DNA from: Candidatus Altarchaeota archaeon
Lineage (GTDB): Archaea > SpSt-1190
DNA length: 20,970 nt
Direction: 5' to 3'
NCBI GenBank assembly: GCA_030590165.1
Contig: JAUUZA010000010.1
Coordinates: 1 to 20,970, forward strand
The notes under the pieces are model-generated. The model was not told the DNA's origin, did no database searches, and worked only from the letters and a program-made list of their open reading frames with translations. The position numbers were made by a program, and so were the translations under genes. Shown here in pieces: positions 7,022-14,245 of the stretch; position 1 is the stretch's first letter; every line of letters begins with the position of its first letter.

Positions 7022-7468
7022 ATGAAAAAGGGCAAGCAAAAGAATAGTCAAGTTATTAGAGACGCATTAATTTATCTCATGGACGGCATTGAAAAAAATG
7101 ACGACGGAATTAGTCAAATTTATCTCACAAAAAATCATAATTATAAAATTACTGAATTCAAGACTTCGGAAACAGGAAGACCAATAATCAAAAAAATTAA
7201 AATTGGTAAAAATGTAATGGATGCAACATATGTAAAAACGGTAAGGGAAGTTGGAGGACTCAAAAAAGGTGATTTTTCAAATCACTCAATTTACAATTTT
7301 AAGAAAGATGACCTTGAAATCTATGCATTAATATTTTCTTACACTTCACGTATAGACCAAGATGGAACTAGTTTTAAATTTGTACTTGAAACTCTTACAA
7401 ATACATCAGAAGAAATGAAAACATATTTAGAAAGTAAAAATGATTACAAATCTCTTAAATCTGAGTGA
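7022..7468 (+). CDS. Hypothetical cytosolic protein (148 aa)
   Basis: I do not recognise this protein. It begins with a basic stretch (MKKGKQKNSQVIRDALIYL) that looks like a short amphipathic helix. A probable alpha/beta domain follows, with alternating beta-like segments (YKITEF, PIIKKIKIG, LEIYALIFSYTSRI, TSFKFVLETLTN), and it ends in a charged helix (EEMKTYLESKND). There is no cysteine, signal peptide or transmembrane segment. It begins 34 bases after the flippase-like gene, on the same strand and with a TATA-like box at leaderless distance, and it ends 46 bases before the tRNA. Its composition is typical of the neighbourhood. The DALIYLMDGIE start might be a helix-turn-helix-like or tetramerisation element, but the sequence alone does not show this. 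Confidence 0.75.
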   Translation: MKKGKQKNSQVIRDALIYLMDGIEKNDDGISQIYLTKNHNYKITEFKTSETGRPIIKKIKIGKNVMDATYVKTVREVGGLKKGDFSNHSIYNFKKDDLEIYALIFSYTSRIDQDGTSFKFVLETLTNTSEEMKTYLESKNDYKSLKSE

Positions 7469-7480
7469 CTTTTTAGTTAA

Positions 7481-7490
7481 GTTTTTTAAT
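7481..7490 (+). promoter_or_regulatory. Possible TATA-like box for tRNA-Tyr
   Basis: GTTTTTTAAT sits 25-34 bases before the first base of the mature tRNA. It suits an archaeal tRNA promoter with a very short leader. A second AT-rich patch (CATTTAAACT, 7501-7510) is too close unless the leader is absent. Confidence 0.3.
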
Positions 7491-7514
7491 GGCTAAAATC
7501 CATTTAAACTATTA

Positions 7515-7663
7515 CCCGCTGTAGCTCAACCTGGTAGAGCGGTCGGCTGTAGCCGGAGAGCATGCTCTTCGGACCTTTAATTAGGATAAACTCAATGCGT
7601 TGGGATAAAGGTAGCCTCCGTTCAGAAACCGACTTGTTGCCGGTTCAAATCCGGCCAGCGGGA
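7515..7663 (+). tRNA. tRNA-Tyr (GUA anticodon), intron-containing
   Basis: The cloverleaf is complete. The acceptor stem CCCGCTG (7515-7521) pairs perfectly with CAGCGGG (7656-7662), and the discriminator is A7663. The D arm is GCTC/GAGC. The anticodon stem GTCGG (7542-7546) pairs with CCGAC (7629-7633), around loop CTGTAG + A with anticodon GTA at 7549-7551. The variable loop has five bases, and the T arm GCCGG/CCGGC (7639-7643, 7651-7655) encloses TTCAAAT. C1-G72 with A73 is the archaeal identity set for tyrosine and agrees with the anticodon. CCA is not encoded. The mature tRNA is 74 nt after removal of an intron at 37/38. Identity is near certain. Confidence 0.96.
7553..7627 (+). other. 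tRNA-Tyr intron, 75 nt, at canonical 37/38
   Basis: The intron starts after G37 (7552) and ends before A38 (7628). CGGAG near its 5' end pairs with CTCCG near its 3' end. CAG (7623-7625) can pair with exon CTG (7547-7549), and AAA (7626-7628) forms the 3' bulge, giving a bulge-helix-bulge. The fourth central pair would be a U-U mismatch, so the motif is slightly relaxed. Inside, AGAGCATGCTCT is a perfect palindrome, and ACCTTTA pairs with TAAAGGT, so the intron folds into at least two further stems. Confidence 0.8.
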
Positions 7664-7664
7664 C

Positions 7665-7683
7665 TTTTTCTTTTTTTTATTTT
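7665..7683 (+). terminator. Poly-T terminator after tRNA-Tyr
   Basis: A run of T broken by one C and one A follows directly after the tRNA 3' end. It is a standard archaeal oligo-T termination signal. It also separates the tRNA from the convergent lipid-kinase gene. Confidence 0.7.
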
Positions 7684-7700
7684 ATTGAGAAGCATCCAAA

Positions 7701-8642
7701 TCAAAAATTCTTTGGAGCTACATACATCTCAGTATGTCCGGAAAGAAGATTTTCTTCAACTTCATAACAATCAGATAAAACTTCTCCATCAACTCCAAGT
7801 GGAATCTTTTTTGAATTCAAATTTATTACTTTAAACTTTTTAACATTTCTAATAATTTCTACATCACCAGAAGGCTTATCACAATTAGAAAGATTATTAG
7901 CCAAACCCAAAAGTTTCAGTTTTTCGGCTTTCTTATTTGTCGGAAAATATACTAAACACATTTCACCATCAAATGGAGTTTCATTAGGAACTCCAAACTT
8001 ACCCCCACCAGAGGTCCCAGTATTAAGCGCATATCCCCCAGAAATATATCCTTCGTAAATAATATTATTATTAACTTCAATAGCAACTTCTAAAGGTTTA
8101 TGATTTAATATTTTTTTTATCCCATTTAAAACATAAGCAAAATTTCCAAATACTTTTTTTGTAAGAGTTCCAACATCACCAACTTCTGCAAGAATACCGA
8201 ATGGAACGCCAATGAAACCTTTATCATTTATTACTCCTTCTTGAGTCTTATATTTAAAATCAATAACATCAAATTTTTTGGTTTCAAAACTACCTTCTTC
8301 AAGAAGTGAAATAGATTTATTTGAAGTTTCAGAAAAGGGTTTACTAAAACCTAAGGATCTTGGAAGATCATTCCCAGTACCACAAGCCTCAGGAAGAAAA
8401 ATACTTCCTTTTTCACTTGCAAATTTTCCAAATCCTTTATTTCCTCCATCTCCTGCCAATCCTACTATGTATTGGGGAACCTTATTTCCATTGTATTTTT
8501 CCATAAGGTTTTCATAAAAATCTACATCTTTAGACAAAACAAGTGTTTCCCCTAAATTTTGAAAGCGTTTCAAAGATTCTTTATCAAATTTTGATTCTTT
8601 GAATGGACTAATTAAAAATAAATATTCTAAAGTTTTTGCCAT
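7701..8642 (-). CDS. Diacylglycerol kinase/LCB5-fold lipid kinase family protein
   Basis: This 313-aa protein has the layout of the DAGK catalytic family (PF00781, YegS/DgkB type). The N-terminal nucleotide-binding domain has YIVGLAGDGGNKGF at 58-71 and ACGTGNDLPRSLGF at 86-99. The C-terminal beta-sandwich domain contains the GVDGE motif near residue 285. The GTGND loop and the C-terminal DGE are canonical. The first loop deviates: the family GGDGT is here AGDGG, and the following acidic position is missing. Expected role: phosphorylation of a lipid or polyprenol-like alcohol with ATP at the membrane. In archaea the substrate would be an isoprenoid lipid (inference). The ATG at 8642 has a TATA-like box 21-27 bases upstream. 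Reduced or altered activity is possible given the loop change. Confidence 0.82.
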   Translation of the reverse strand: MAKTLEYLFLISPFKESKFDKESLKRFQNLGETLVLSKDVDFYENLMEKYNGNKVPQYIVGLAGDGGNKGFGKFASEKGSIFLPEACGTGNDLPRSLGFSKPFSETSNKSISLLEEGSFETKKFDVIDFKYKTQEGVINDKGFIGVPFGILAEVGDVGTLTKKVFGNFAYVLNGIKKILNHKPLEVAIEVNNNIIYEGYISGGYALNTGTSGGGKFGVPNETPFDGEMCLVYFPTNKKAEKLKLLGLANNLSNCDKPSGDVEIIRNVKKFKVINLNSKKIPLGVDGEVLSDCYEVEENLLSGHTEMYVAPKNF

Positions 8643-8662
8643 ATTTCAAATTTTTATGTCTC

Positions 8663-8669
8663 TTTATAT
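8663..8669 (-). promoter_or_regulatory. TATA-like box for the lipid-kinase gene
   Basis: The minus strand reads ATATAAA, 21-27 bases before the ATG at 8642. It lies between the stop of the small upstream gene (8698) and the kinase start. Confidence 0.5.
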
Positions 8670-8697
8670 TAGTTGTCTAACTTTATATCGACATCTG

Positions 8698-8832
8698 CTA
8701 TTTTTTATTCTTAAAATATTCATCATACGTCACATGTTTTAACTTGTTTTTTAAAAAATGAATTAATAAATAAGCTCCAACAACCACTGCCATAGCGCCA
8801 AAAACAACCAATTGATTTAGTAGGAAAGTCAT
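8698..8832 (-). CDS. Small single-TM membrane protein (44 aa)
   Basis: A short frame from the ATG at 8832 to the TAG at 8698 encodes 44 residues. It begins MTFLLNQLVVFGAMAVVVG, followed by AYLLIHFLKNKLK, and ends in a charged tail, HVTYDEYFKNKK. The layout is one transmembrane helix (about residues 4-27) followed by a positive, helical, cytoplasmic-looking tail; this is a classic small membrane protein pattern and unlikely by chance in a gap. A TATA-like TCATAATAG is about 21-29 bases upstream. It sits between metG and the lipid-kinase gene on the same strand. No function or family is recognised. It could be a regulator of a nearby membrane protein or a translocase-type small subunit, but nothing proves that. 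Confidence 0.65.
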   Translation of the reverse strand: MTFLLNQLVVFGAMAVVVGAYLLIHFLKNKLKHVTYDEYFKNKK

Positions 8833-8911
8833 ACTTATCTAAAATCATTAATCTATTATGATTTAAGCTTAATTAATACAATAAAATATTATTTTGATGA
8901 AATACTTTTTT

Positions 8912-10504
8912 CTATTTTTTATACAAACCTTCTAGCTTTTTCATCATATCATCATCAACCTTTGGAAACAAAATTTCTGCTTTGTTTAAGGTGTGTCCTA
9001 CTTTTAACGCATCTTTTCCTTCCCACACTAAATCAACATTCAATAATTTTGCAACTTTCTTTGATTTAAGAGGTAAAATTGGGTAAAGTAGTTTATTTAG
9101 GATGACAAGAGAACTGGCAACAGTTCGAATAACTTTTGGTGCAATTTTTAAATTTTTCCAAGGTTCATTTCTTTGAAAATAAACATTCAATTCATGAATT
9201 AGCCCAACTGCAATCTTTAGTGCTTCTGACAATTTTGTTTCATCCATAAATTTTTCGTATTTGTTCACCGACTCCTGAACCTTCTTAAAAATTTCATCAG
9301 TTTCCACATCTTCAATTTTTGAACCTAATCTTTCTGAAAATTTCAAAGTCCTTTGTAAAAGATTCCCAAAATTATTCACTAATTCTTCATTAATAACTTT
9401 CTGAAATTCTCTTGCTGAAAAATCACTATCTTTCATTCCTTGTGGTGTTGTATATGTCATAAAAAACCTCAAGTACTCGGGACTAAATCCAAGTTCCTTC
9501 CATTGTTTAATTGAAATATACCATTGTCTACTCTTACTAAATTTTTTTTGTTCAAGAGTTAAATGACCTCGAACAGGAATCATACTTGGAAGTTTCCAAT
9601 CTACTCCCATCAAAATTGCTGGCCAAAATAGAAAATGATGATAAGCTATATCTTTACCAATGAAATGTACAATATTATCCCACCAATCTTCAAATTTTTC
9701 ACCTTTTTCATCACACCATTTTTTTAGGGTACTAGTATATGCAATAGGCGCATCAAACCAAACATAGAAGACTCCCTTTGAATCAGGAATTGGAACGCCC
9801 CACGAAATATCACGCTCAATATCCCAATCTTTAAGGCCATCATTAATCCAACCTAAAACAAAATTTTTGATGTCCTTAGGCGCATCAACATTTTCAACAA
9901 ATTTTTCTAACTTATCTGAAAAATTACTAAGTGTAAAAAAGACATGTTCACTCTCTCTAATTTCCGCTTTAGCACCACAAGTTTTACAAATAGCATTCAC
10001 TAATTGTCCACCTGTGAAAACCTTACCACATTTTTCACATTGGTCTCCATACTGTTCACTTGCCTCACAAAAGGGGCAAGTGCCAATAACATATCTATCT
10101 GGTAAAGGTTTATTTTCCTTAGGACACCAATATTGTTTTACACTTAATTTTTTTATATATCCTTTTTCCTTTAATTTTTCATATACTTCTTGAGTAATTT
10201 TAATATGTTCAGAACTATGAGTGTGATAAAATTTATCAAAATCAATTAAAACAAAACTCAAATCATCAAAATAACTTTGTCTCCACTTTAAGATATATTC
10301 TTCAGGTTTAACTCCTTGTTTTTCTGAACGAAATAATATTGGGGTTCCGTGTTCATCACTGGCACAAACATACACCGTTGGCAGCCCTTTAAACTTCATA
10401 AAACGCGTGAATATGTCGGCGGGGAGGTAGGTACTCTTAACATGTCCTAAATGAAGTTCCCCATTAGCATATGGAAGCGCTGCCGTTACAACTGTCCTTT
10501 TCAC
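8912..10504 (-). CDS. metG: Methionyl-tRNA synthetase, without C-terminal tRNA-binding domain
   Basis: This class I synthetase charges tRNA-Met with methionine. The Rossmann fold has the HIGH-type motif HLGH (18-21) after ALPYANGE. A connective zinc domain carries C127, C143PFC146, C156EKC159 and C173KTC176, consistent with two zinc knuckles. The catalytic core continues with WFDAPIAY (249-256) and FIGKDIAYHHFLFWPA, and the KMSKS loop is KFSKS (321-325). A helical anticodon-binding domain follows, with NNFGNLLQR and RNEPWKNL. At 530 aa it ends after the anticodon domain, so the EMAP/OB-fold domain of longer MetRS is missing; in many archaea that part is a separate gene. The start is a GTG at 10504 (no ATG nearby) with an AT-rich box 22-29 bases upstream. 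It follows the ATPase gene by 31 bases, so partial cotranscription is possible. Confidence 0.97.
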   Translation of the reverse strand: MKRTVVTAALPYANGELHLGHVKSTYLPADIFTRFMKFKGLPTVYVCASDEHGTPILFRSEKQGVKPEEYILKWRQSYFDDLSFVLIDFDKFYHTHSSEHIKITQEVYEKLKEKGYIKKLSVKQYWCPKENKPLPDRYVIGTCPFCEASEQYGDQCEKCGKVFTGGQLVNAICKTCGAKAEIRESEHVFFTLSNFSDKLEKFVENVDAPKDIKNFVLGWINDGLKDWDIERDISWGVPIPDSKGVFYVWFDAPIAYTSTLKKWCDEKGEKFEDWWDNIVHFIGKDIAYHHFLFWPAILMGVDWKLPSMIPVRGHLTLEQKKFSKSRQWYISIKQWKELGFSPEYLRFFMTYTTPQGMKDSDFSAREFQKVINEELVNNFGNLLQRTLKFSERLGSKIEDVETDEIFKKVQESVNKYEKFMDETKLSEALKIAVGLIHELNVYFQRNEPWKNLKIAPKVIRTVASSLVILNKLLYPILPLKSKKVAKLLNVDLVWEGKDALKVGHTLNKAEILFPKVDDDMMKKLEGLYKK

Positions 10505-10525
10505 AATTTAAATGAAAGAAGAAAG

Positions 10526-10533
10526 ATTAAAAA
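10526..10533 (-). promoter_or_regulatory. TATA-like box for metG
   Basis: The minus strand reads CTTTTTAAT-like sequence 22-29 bases before the GTG at 10504, partly in the gap after the ATPase stop at 10536. It could give metG an independent promoter. No clear ribosome binding site is present. Confidence 0.35.
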
Positions 10534-10535
10534 GA

Positions 10536-11504
10536 TTACAGAAGTTCCAATGCCCTCTTCATAGTATGACTTATTGCATAAATTTCCCCATTTACTGGGT
10601 CAAAAAAGGCAATCTCATTGTCAATTGCCCATTTTAAGAGTTTAGGATGAACTTCATCAACTGAAATTGCTTCTCTTGATAATTTTTTAACGAACCTAAA
10701 TTCTTTGGCTCCAACTGATTTTAATAAGAATTTCACTCTTGACATTTTTCTTTTTACAAGCGATTCAAGAACTCCTATTCCTCCAGTTGAACGGAAATGT
10801 TGAATTGAAATCCATAAATCAAATGGCCTTCCACCTACAACTGAAAAAACTTTCTTTGCTTTTACTTCATTCATACCTTCTTCTTGAAGCCATTCTAAAA
10901 TATTAGTTTTTGGTAAATCACCAACATACATAAATTCAGATGCTTCTTCAAGTCCTGCTTGTTTCACTATTTCATCAATGAATAAACAATCACTCGTTAC
11001 AATAATGGCATGAGCAATATGCAAACGCTTCGTTAAAGTAACTAAAAAGTTTAAGAGTTGAGCTAAATCTTTTGTATCAATTCCAGAATACTTTAAATTT
11101 TGAATTTCATCAAGAATAAGAACGGGTCGTTTCAATCCCTTTAATTTATTCACTAATGGAGCAAAGGGGTCAAGCTTACCTTCAGCCATCATTTTAATTT
11201 GGTTTGGGTGTAAAACAATTCCATCCTCAACATTACTGTGTCTTAATTTTTTTCTAAAATAATGTCGAACTCTCTCACTAAAACCAGGACGAGGAACAGT
11301 TAAAATTTCATGTAACTCAGTTGGACTTTTTGCCCGAAAATCATAAAGAATGACATCATTTTTAATTTGAGTTGCAAGCTTCATCATTAAAGTACTTTTC
11401 CCACTAGATTTTGGTCCATAAACAAATAAAACGAAGTTTGGGGGAGCATTCAAGATATTTGAGAGTTGCCACAACTCAGCTTCCCTATTAATGAATTTAA
11501 GCAC
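10536..11504 (-). CDS. Archaeal AAA-type ATPase (Arch_ATPase family)
   Basis: This 322-aa P-loop ATPase begins with the family signature FINREAELWQL (residues 4-14). The Walker A is GPKSSGKST (30-38), the Walker B is PVLILDEIQ (127-135), and a sensor-like IIVTSD is near 167-172. A C-terminal winged-helix-like region follows (ESLVKRKMSRVKFLLKS, then ISVDEVHPKLLKWAIDNEI). This is the PF01637 (archaeal ATPase) layout. Members are widespread in archaea, often with unknown partners, and some link to membrane or DNA processes. The start is a GTG at 11504 with a TATA-like box 20-28 bases upstream. It lies directly after the four-gene membrane cluster on the same strand, 34 bases from it, so it may energise that complex, but its own promoter makes this uncertain. 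metG follows. Confidence 0.9.
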   Translation of the reverse strand: MLKFINREAELWQLSNILNAPPNFVLFVYGPKSSGKSTLMMKLATQIKNDVILYDFRAKSPTELHEILTVPRPGFSERVRHYFRKKLRHSNVEDGIVLHPNQIKMMAEGKLDPFAPLVNKLKGLKRPVLILDEIQNLKYSGIDTKDLAQLLNFLVTLTKRLHIAHAIIVTSDCLFIDEIVKQAGLEEASEFMYVGDLPKTNILEWLQEEGMNEVKAKKVFSVVGGRPFDLWISIQHFRSTGGIGVLESLVKRKMSRVKFLLKSVGAKEFRFVKKLSREAISVDEVHPKLLKWAIDNEIAFFDPVNGEIYAISHTMKRALELL

Positions 11505-11524
11505 TAAGAAATAGAATTCAATGG

Positions 11525-11532
11525 TATAAAAT
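11525..11532 (-). promoter_or_regulatory. TATA-like box for the ATPase gene
   Basis: The minus strand reads ATTTTATA, 21-28 bases before the GTG at 11504, inside the gap after the membrane operon. No ribosome binding site is visible. Confidence 0.45.
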
Positions 11533-11538
11533 AGTTGC

Positions 11539-12501
11539 TCATTTTTTAATATCTAAACGATTACCAGTTGCAGCGTTAATATCTTTTATTATCATCCAAA
11601 ATGCCACAAAAACAAGGAAGTCTGCCACGACGGCTATAAGAGTCAAACCAGCAATAAAGAAAACCGGTAGAGCTAATCCATGAAGAATTGGTATTGATGC
11701 AAGGTCAAAACTAAAGAATTTATCAGCAAAATAAAGAAGTATTGCTGCAACAAAAACTAAACCGCTCACCGAACTCACTGTCTTTTTTATTCTCCTTTCT
11801 CCTTTCTCTTTTTTTGTATCATCCCCACTCAAAAAAACACTTCCCAAAAGAATCCGGGAAATCATAAAAAATCCTGCAATCGCACCTAATATGAGAACAA
11901 ACATGAGGATACTCAAAGATATGTCAGATGTGAATCCAAAATTAAGAAAAGTATCCAACCCTATAAATTTAGAGGGAAATACATCAAGAAGATAAAATAT
12001 TGTTGAACTCGACAAAAATCCACCGAAGGGAACACCAGAAACAGGAACTCCATCAATAACAATTGAATTTATTAAACCTAAATTTCCTGCTTTGGCTATG
12101 AACATTACAACTGCAGTTAGTGAAATCATATTTGCAATTTTTTCATCTCCGAATCCATAACTAAACCAATACTTCACAAAATTATAAACGAATCCAGCCG
12201 GGATAAGATATGCAAAAATTATTATAGGATTTCCGGCAATTGAAATCCCAAAGAAACTTTCTAAGAGAGTATTCATTAAAGTATATGCCTGTTTTATGGG
12301 TTCATTAAGAAAAGTATCCCAGAGGAAAATATCAAGTTTCAAATCCTTGTAATATACAATAAGTGAATAAATAAAAAATAAAATTCTACCTTCAAATGCT
12401 TTTTGCTTCGTCATAACATCCTTGGTTGACGAAAAAATTATTTCAACAATCATGAATAAATAAACAAACGACAATACCGTAATGAGAGTTTCAATTATCA
12501 T
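11539..12501 (-). CDS. Polytopic membrane protein of the membrane-complex cluster (320 aa)
   Basis: About eight transmembrane segments are visible: residues 3-24, 39-53, 92-112, 123-139, 158-174, 193-217, 243-263 and 278-305. A charged loop (SGDDTKKEKGERRIKK) lies between the sixth and seventh, and a short basic tail ends in NRLDIKK. Two glycine/proline-rich stretches (GVPVSGVPFGGFL, and GNPIIIFAYLIPAG) may be re-entrant or pore-lining. It has no recognised catalytic motif and no cysteine. It is the last of three closely packed genes (11 bases after the previous stop). A GTGAT ribosome binding site at 12507-12511 supports the ATG at 12501. I recognise no family; a channel or scaffold subunit of the neighbouring complex is inference from context. 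Confidence 0.82.
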   Translation of the reverse strand: MIIETLITVLSFVYLFMIVEIIFSSTKDVMTKQKAFEGRILFFIYSLIVYYKDLKLDIFLWDTFLNEPIKQAYTLMNTLLESFFGISIAGNPIIIFAYLIPAGFVYNFVKYWFSYGFGDEKIANMISLTAVVMFIAKAGNLGLINSIVIDGVPVSGVPFGGFLSSSTIFYLLDVFPSKFIGLDTFLNFGFTSDISLSILMFVLILGAIAGFFMISRILLGSVFLSGDDTKKEKGERRIKKTVSSVSGLVFVAAILLYFADKFFSFDLASIPILHGLALPVFFIAGLTLIAVVADFLVFVAFWMIIKDINAATGNRLDIKK

Positions 12502-12506
12502 TTTTT

Positions 12507-12511
12507 ATCAC
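12507..12511 (-). promoter_or_regulatory. Shine-Dalgarno site of the 320-aa membrane protein
   Basis: GTGAT on the minus strand, five bases before the ATG at 12501, lies within the 11-base gap to the upstream gene. It is the same motif as before e2b2. Confidence 0.55.
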
Positions 12512-12512
12512 T

Positions 12513-13220
12513 TCAAATGTTTCCTCTTCCTTCCTTAAAGTTGTCAACATCACTATTTGCTGTTCCAGCAATAGTAGACCCTTCTCCACGCACATCCTTT
12601 GCGGCACCTATACTAAGTAACCCAGTATAAGCACTAATTATTCTCATCGCTAACATAAATACTATGAAGATAATAAATCCAACCCCTGAAATCATAACAT
12701 TAAGCCAATTTGAAATTAAATCAAAAACATTTATTGCATTCAAAAAGAAAATTGCAATTAAAGTTATTGAAGACTGAAGGAAAAGTTTTGTTGTTTTTGA
12801 AAATGCAAATAGATAACGCATAATATATTCAAGCCAAATAAAAATGAATAATCCTGAAAAAACAAATTTGAAAAGACCCATTACATCCATTCCAAAAACG
12901 GCAGGAAGATATTTGAAAATCAAACTCGTTATAAAAAAACCAAAAAGCACTGAAGGCATATTCCCAAGGCCAACCGCAATATTCAAAATCATCCAGAATA
13001 AAATTAATATAATAAAAAATGCACGTGTAGACGGAAGCTCAAAAACATTGCAGTTATCAGGGTCATCACACCCTTCACTCAAATTCGGTACCAAACCAAA
13101 GGCCTTAAGATTATCAGTTATCATTGGGATAAATTCACCCAAGTCAAAGTCGAGAATGGTTTGTGCATATGAATTTGAAAATAAAAAAAGAAGAGAAAAA
13201 ATTAAGAATTTTTTTCTCAT
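12513..13220 (-). CDS. Membrane protein with signal peptide, membrane-complex cluster (235 aa)
   Basis: A signal peptide (KKFLIFSLLFLFSNSYA, cleavage before QTILDF) is followed by a short acidic extracytoplasmic stretch with two cysteines (SEGCDDPDNCNVFELPS) that could form a disulfide. About five transmembrane helices fill residues 66-205. A small hydrophilic tail (KDVRGEGSTIAGTANSDV) ends the protein. The ATG at 13220 shares one base with the stop of the preceding gene (TAATG). AGGTGAG at 13226-13232 is its ribosome binding site, so it is translationally coupled. The layout of a signal peptide, a small ectodomain and then several helices is reminiscent of channel subunits of secretion or conjugation systems (VirB6/TrbL-like), but I see no sequence motif to prove that. 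Function unknown. Confidence 0.82.
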   Translation of the reverse strand: MRKKFLIFSLLFLFSNSYAQTILDFDLGEFIPMITDNLKAFGLVPNLSEGCDDPDNCNVFELPSTRAFFIILILFWMILNIAVGLGNMPSVLFGFFITSLIFKYLPAVFGMDVMGLFKFVFSGLFIFIWLEYIMRYLFAFSKTTKLFLQSSITLIAIFFLNAINVFDLISNWLNVMISGVGFIIFIVFMLAMRIISAYTGLLSIGAAKDVRGEGSTIAGTANSDVDNFKEGRGNI

Positions 13221-14194
13221 TAATTCTCACCTTGTTTTTTCTTTAGGGCCTCATTAACATTTGACAGGGCTAATGCGCCTCCGACAACATTTGTTACTGA
13301 ATCAACAGTAGACTTGGCAACGCCAGCAGTCATAGTAATCTGTCCTAAAAGAACAGCTAAAATTGCCATGGCAAATATTGCAGCAAGGAAACTCTGCCCC
13401 AAACTCAAACCAACAAAACTCGAAACTGCAACTAAAAGATTTGCAAATGCACCAGTTAATATTGCAATCAAAGACGCAAAAATTGCAATCAATCTCCGTG
13501 TATTTGTTCTGAAGTAAGCAAAGGCCAAAATATCATTCAATAAATAGTAAGTTATTAAGAAAGGAAGCAGACCAAATATGAAGAAACATTGCCATGCTGG
13601 GCGTTTTTCTGTCATGAGTTGAATTGCAATTTTATTTGACTTACTAATACTCTCTTGTTGAATCGCGTTTAAACTTGCAAAGAAAGTATCAGAAGTTATT
13701 GAAACATTACTTCCACCAGTCACATCGTCTTCATCACCAAAACAATGACCTAATTCATAATCACTTTCCCCATCGCAGTTTTCAGTAGCATAATCTATGT
13801 TGTTTTTTACTGTAATCATTTGAATATTTTCTTCAACCCCTACAGTCTCAAGGGAAATTGAGTAAAAATAAGAACTACAATTATTAAGACCTTCTTCATT
13901 TCTCGTCTCATCTGTAGCATCACTTAAACTAAGGTCTTCAACCGCATATCTTATTGGTCCACAAAGCGGGTGATTTCCAGTTATTTCTAAACCACCTGCT
14001 GAATAAATTGACATTGCATAAGGATTAATGAAAGGACAATATCCAACCTCCCCCCCAAAAGCGTTTTCTATATTTTGCCTAAAGCTCAAAAAAGCCTTAC
14101 CGAATGTTGAACTTGGAGAAAATGCAGCCATTGTTCCAAAAATTAAAATCACGCCGAATAGAAGCCAAATAGTGTCTTGAGTCTTCCCTCTCAT
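13220..14194 (-). CDS. Cys-rich ectodomain membrane protein, paralogue B of a tandem pair (324 aa)
   Basis: One N-terminal transmembrane helix (residues 9-26) is followed by an extracytoplasmic domain of about 175 residues, three or more helices (about 202-290), and a short cytoplasmic tail. The ectodomain starts with YCPFINPYAMSIYSAGGLEI and holds further cysteines (HPLCGP, NNCSSYF, ENCDGES, GHCFGD). Just before the next helices is PAWQCFFIFGLLPF, then LLNDILAF. These same motifs, in the same order, are in the gene upstream, so the two are tandem duplicates. The ectodomain has an extra acidic insertion (GHCFGDEDDVTGG) compared with its sister. The ATG at 14194 is preceded by a TATA-like box and no ribosome binding site, so it starts a three-gene operon. 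The family is unrecognised. Confidence 0.85.
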   Translation of the reverse strand: MRGKTQDTIWLLFGVILIFGTMAAFSPSSTFGKAFLSFRQNIENAFGGEVGYCPFINPYAMSIYSAGGLEITGNHPLCGPIRYAVEDLSLSDATDETRNEEGLNNCSSYFYSISLETVGVEENIQMITVKNNIDYATENCDGESDYELGHCFGDEDDVTGGSNVSITSDTFFASLNAIQQESISKSNKIAIQLMTEKRPAWQCFFIFGLLPFLITYYLLNDILAFAYFRTNTRRLIAIFASLIAILTGAFANLLVAVSSFVGLSLGQSFLAAIFAMAILAVLLGQITMTAGVAKSTVDSVTNVVGGALALSNVNEALKKKQGEN

Positions 14195-14210
14195 AAAGGA
14201 AACTGTCAGA

Positions 14211-14226
14211 ACTATCTTATATGTAT
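14211..14226 (-). promoter_or_regulatory. TATA-like box for the three-gene membrane operon
   Basis: The minus strand reads ACATATAAGATAGT within the 51-base gap between the paralogues, 20-30 bases before the ATG at 14194. There is no ribosome binding site, so the transcript is probably leaderless. Confidence 0.5.
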
Positions 14227-14245
14227 TGCGAATGAAAACTTATCT

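Noticed and set aside
7562-7834. Plus-strand 90-codon frame across the tRNA intron and 3' end
   Set aside because: It overlaps the tRNA, its terminator and the antisense of the lipid-kinase C-terminus, and has no promoter or ribosome binding site of its own.
9867-10193. Plus-strand 108-codon frame opposite metG
   Set aside because: It lies opposite the catalytic and zinc domains of an intact MetRS; shadow frame.
12844-13257. Plus-strand 137-codon frame opposite the 235-aa membrane protein
   Set aside because: It is antisense to a gene with a signal peptide, ribosome binding site and coupled start. Its basic, Pro/Lys-rich product has no protein-like features.
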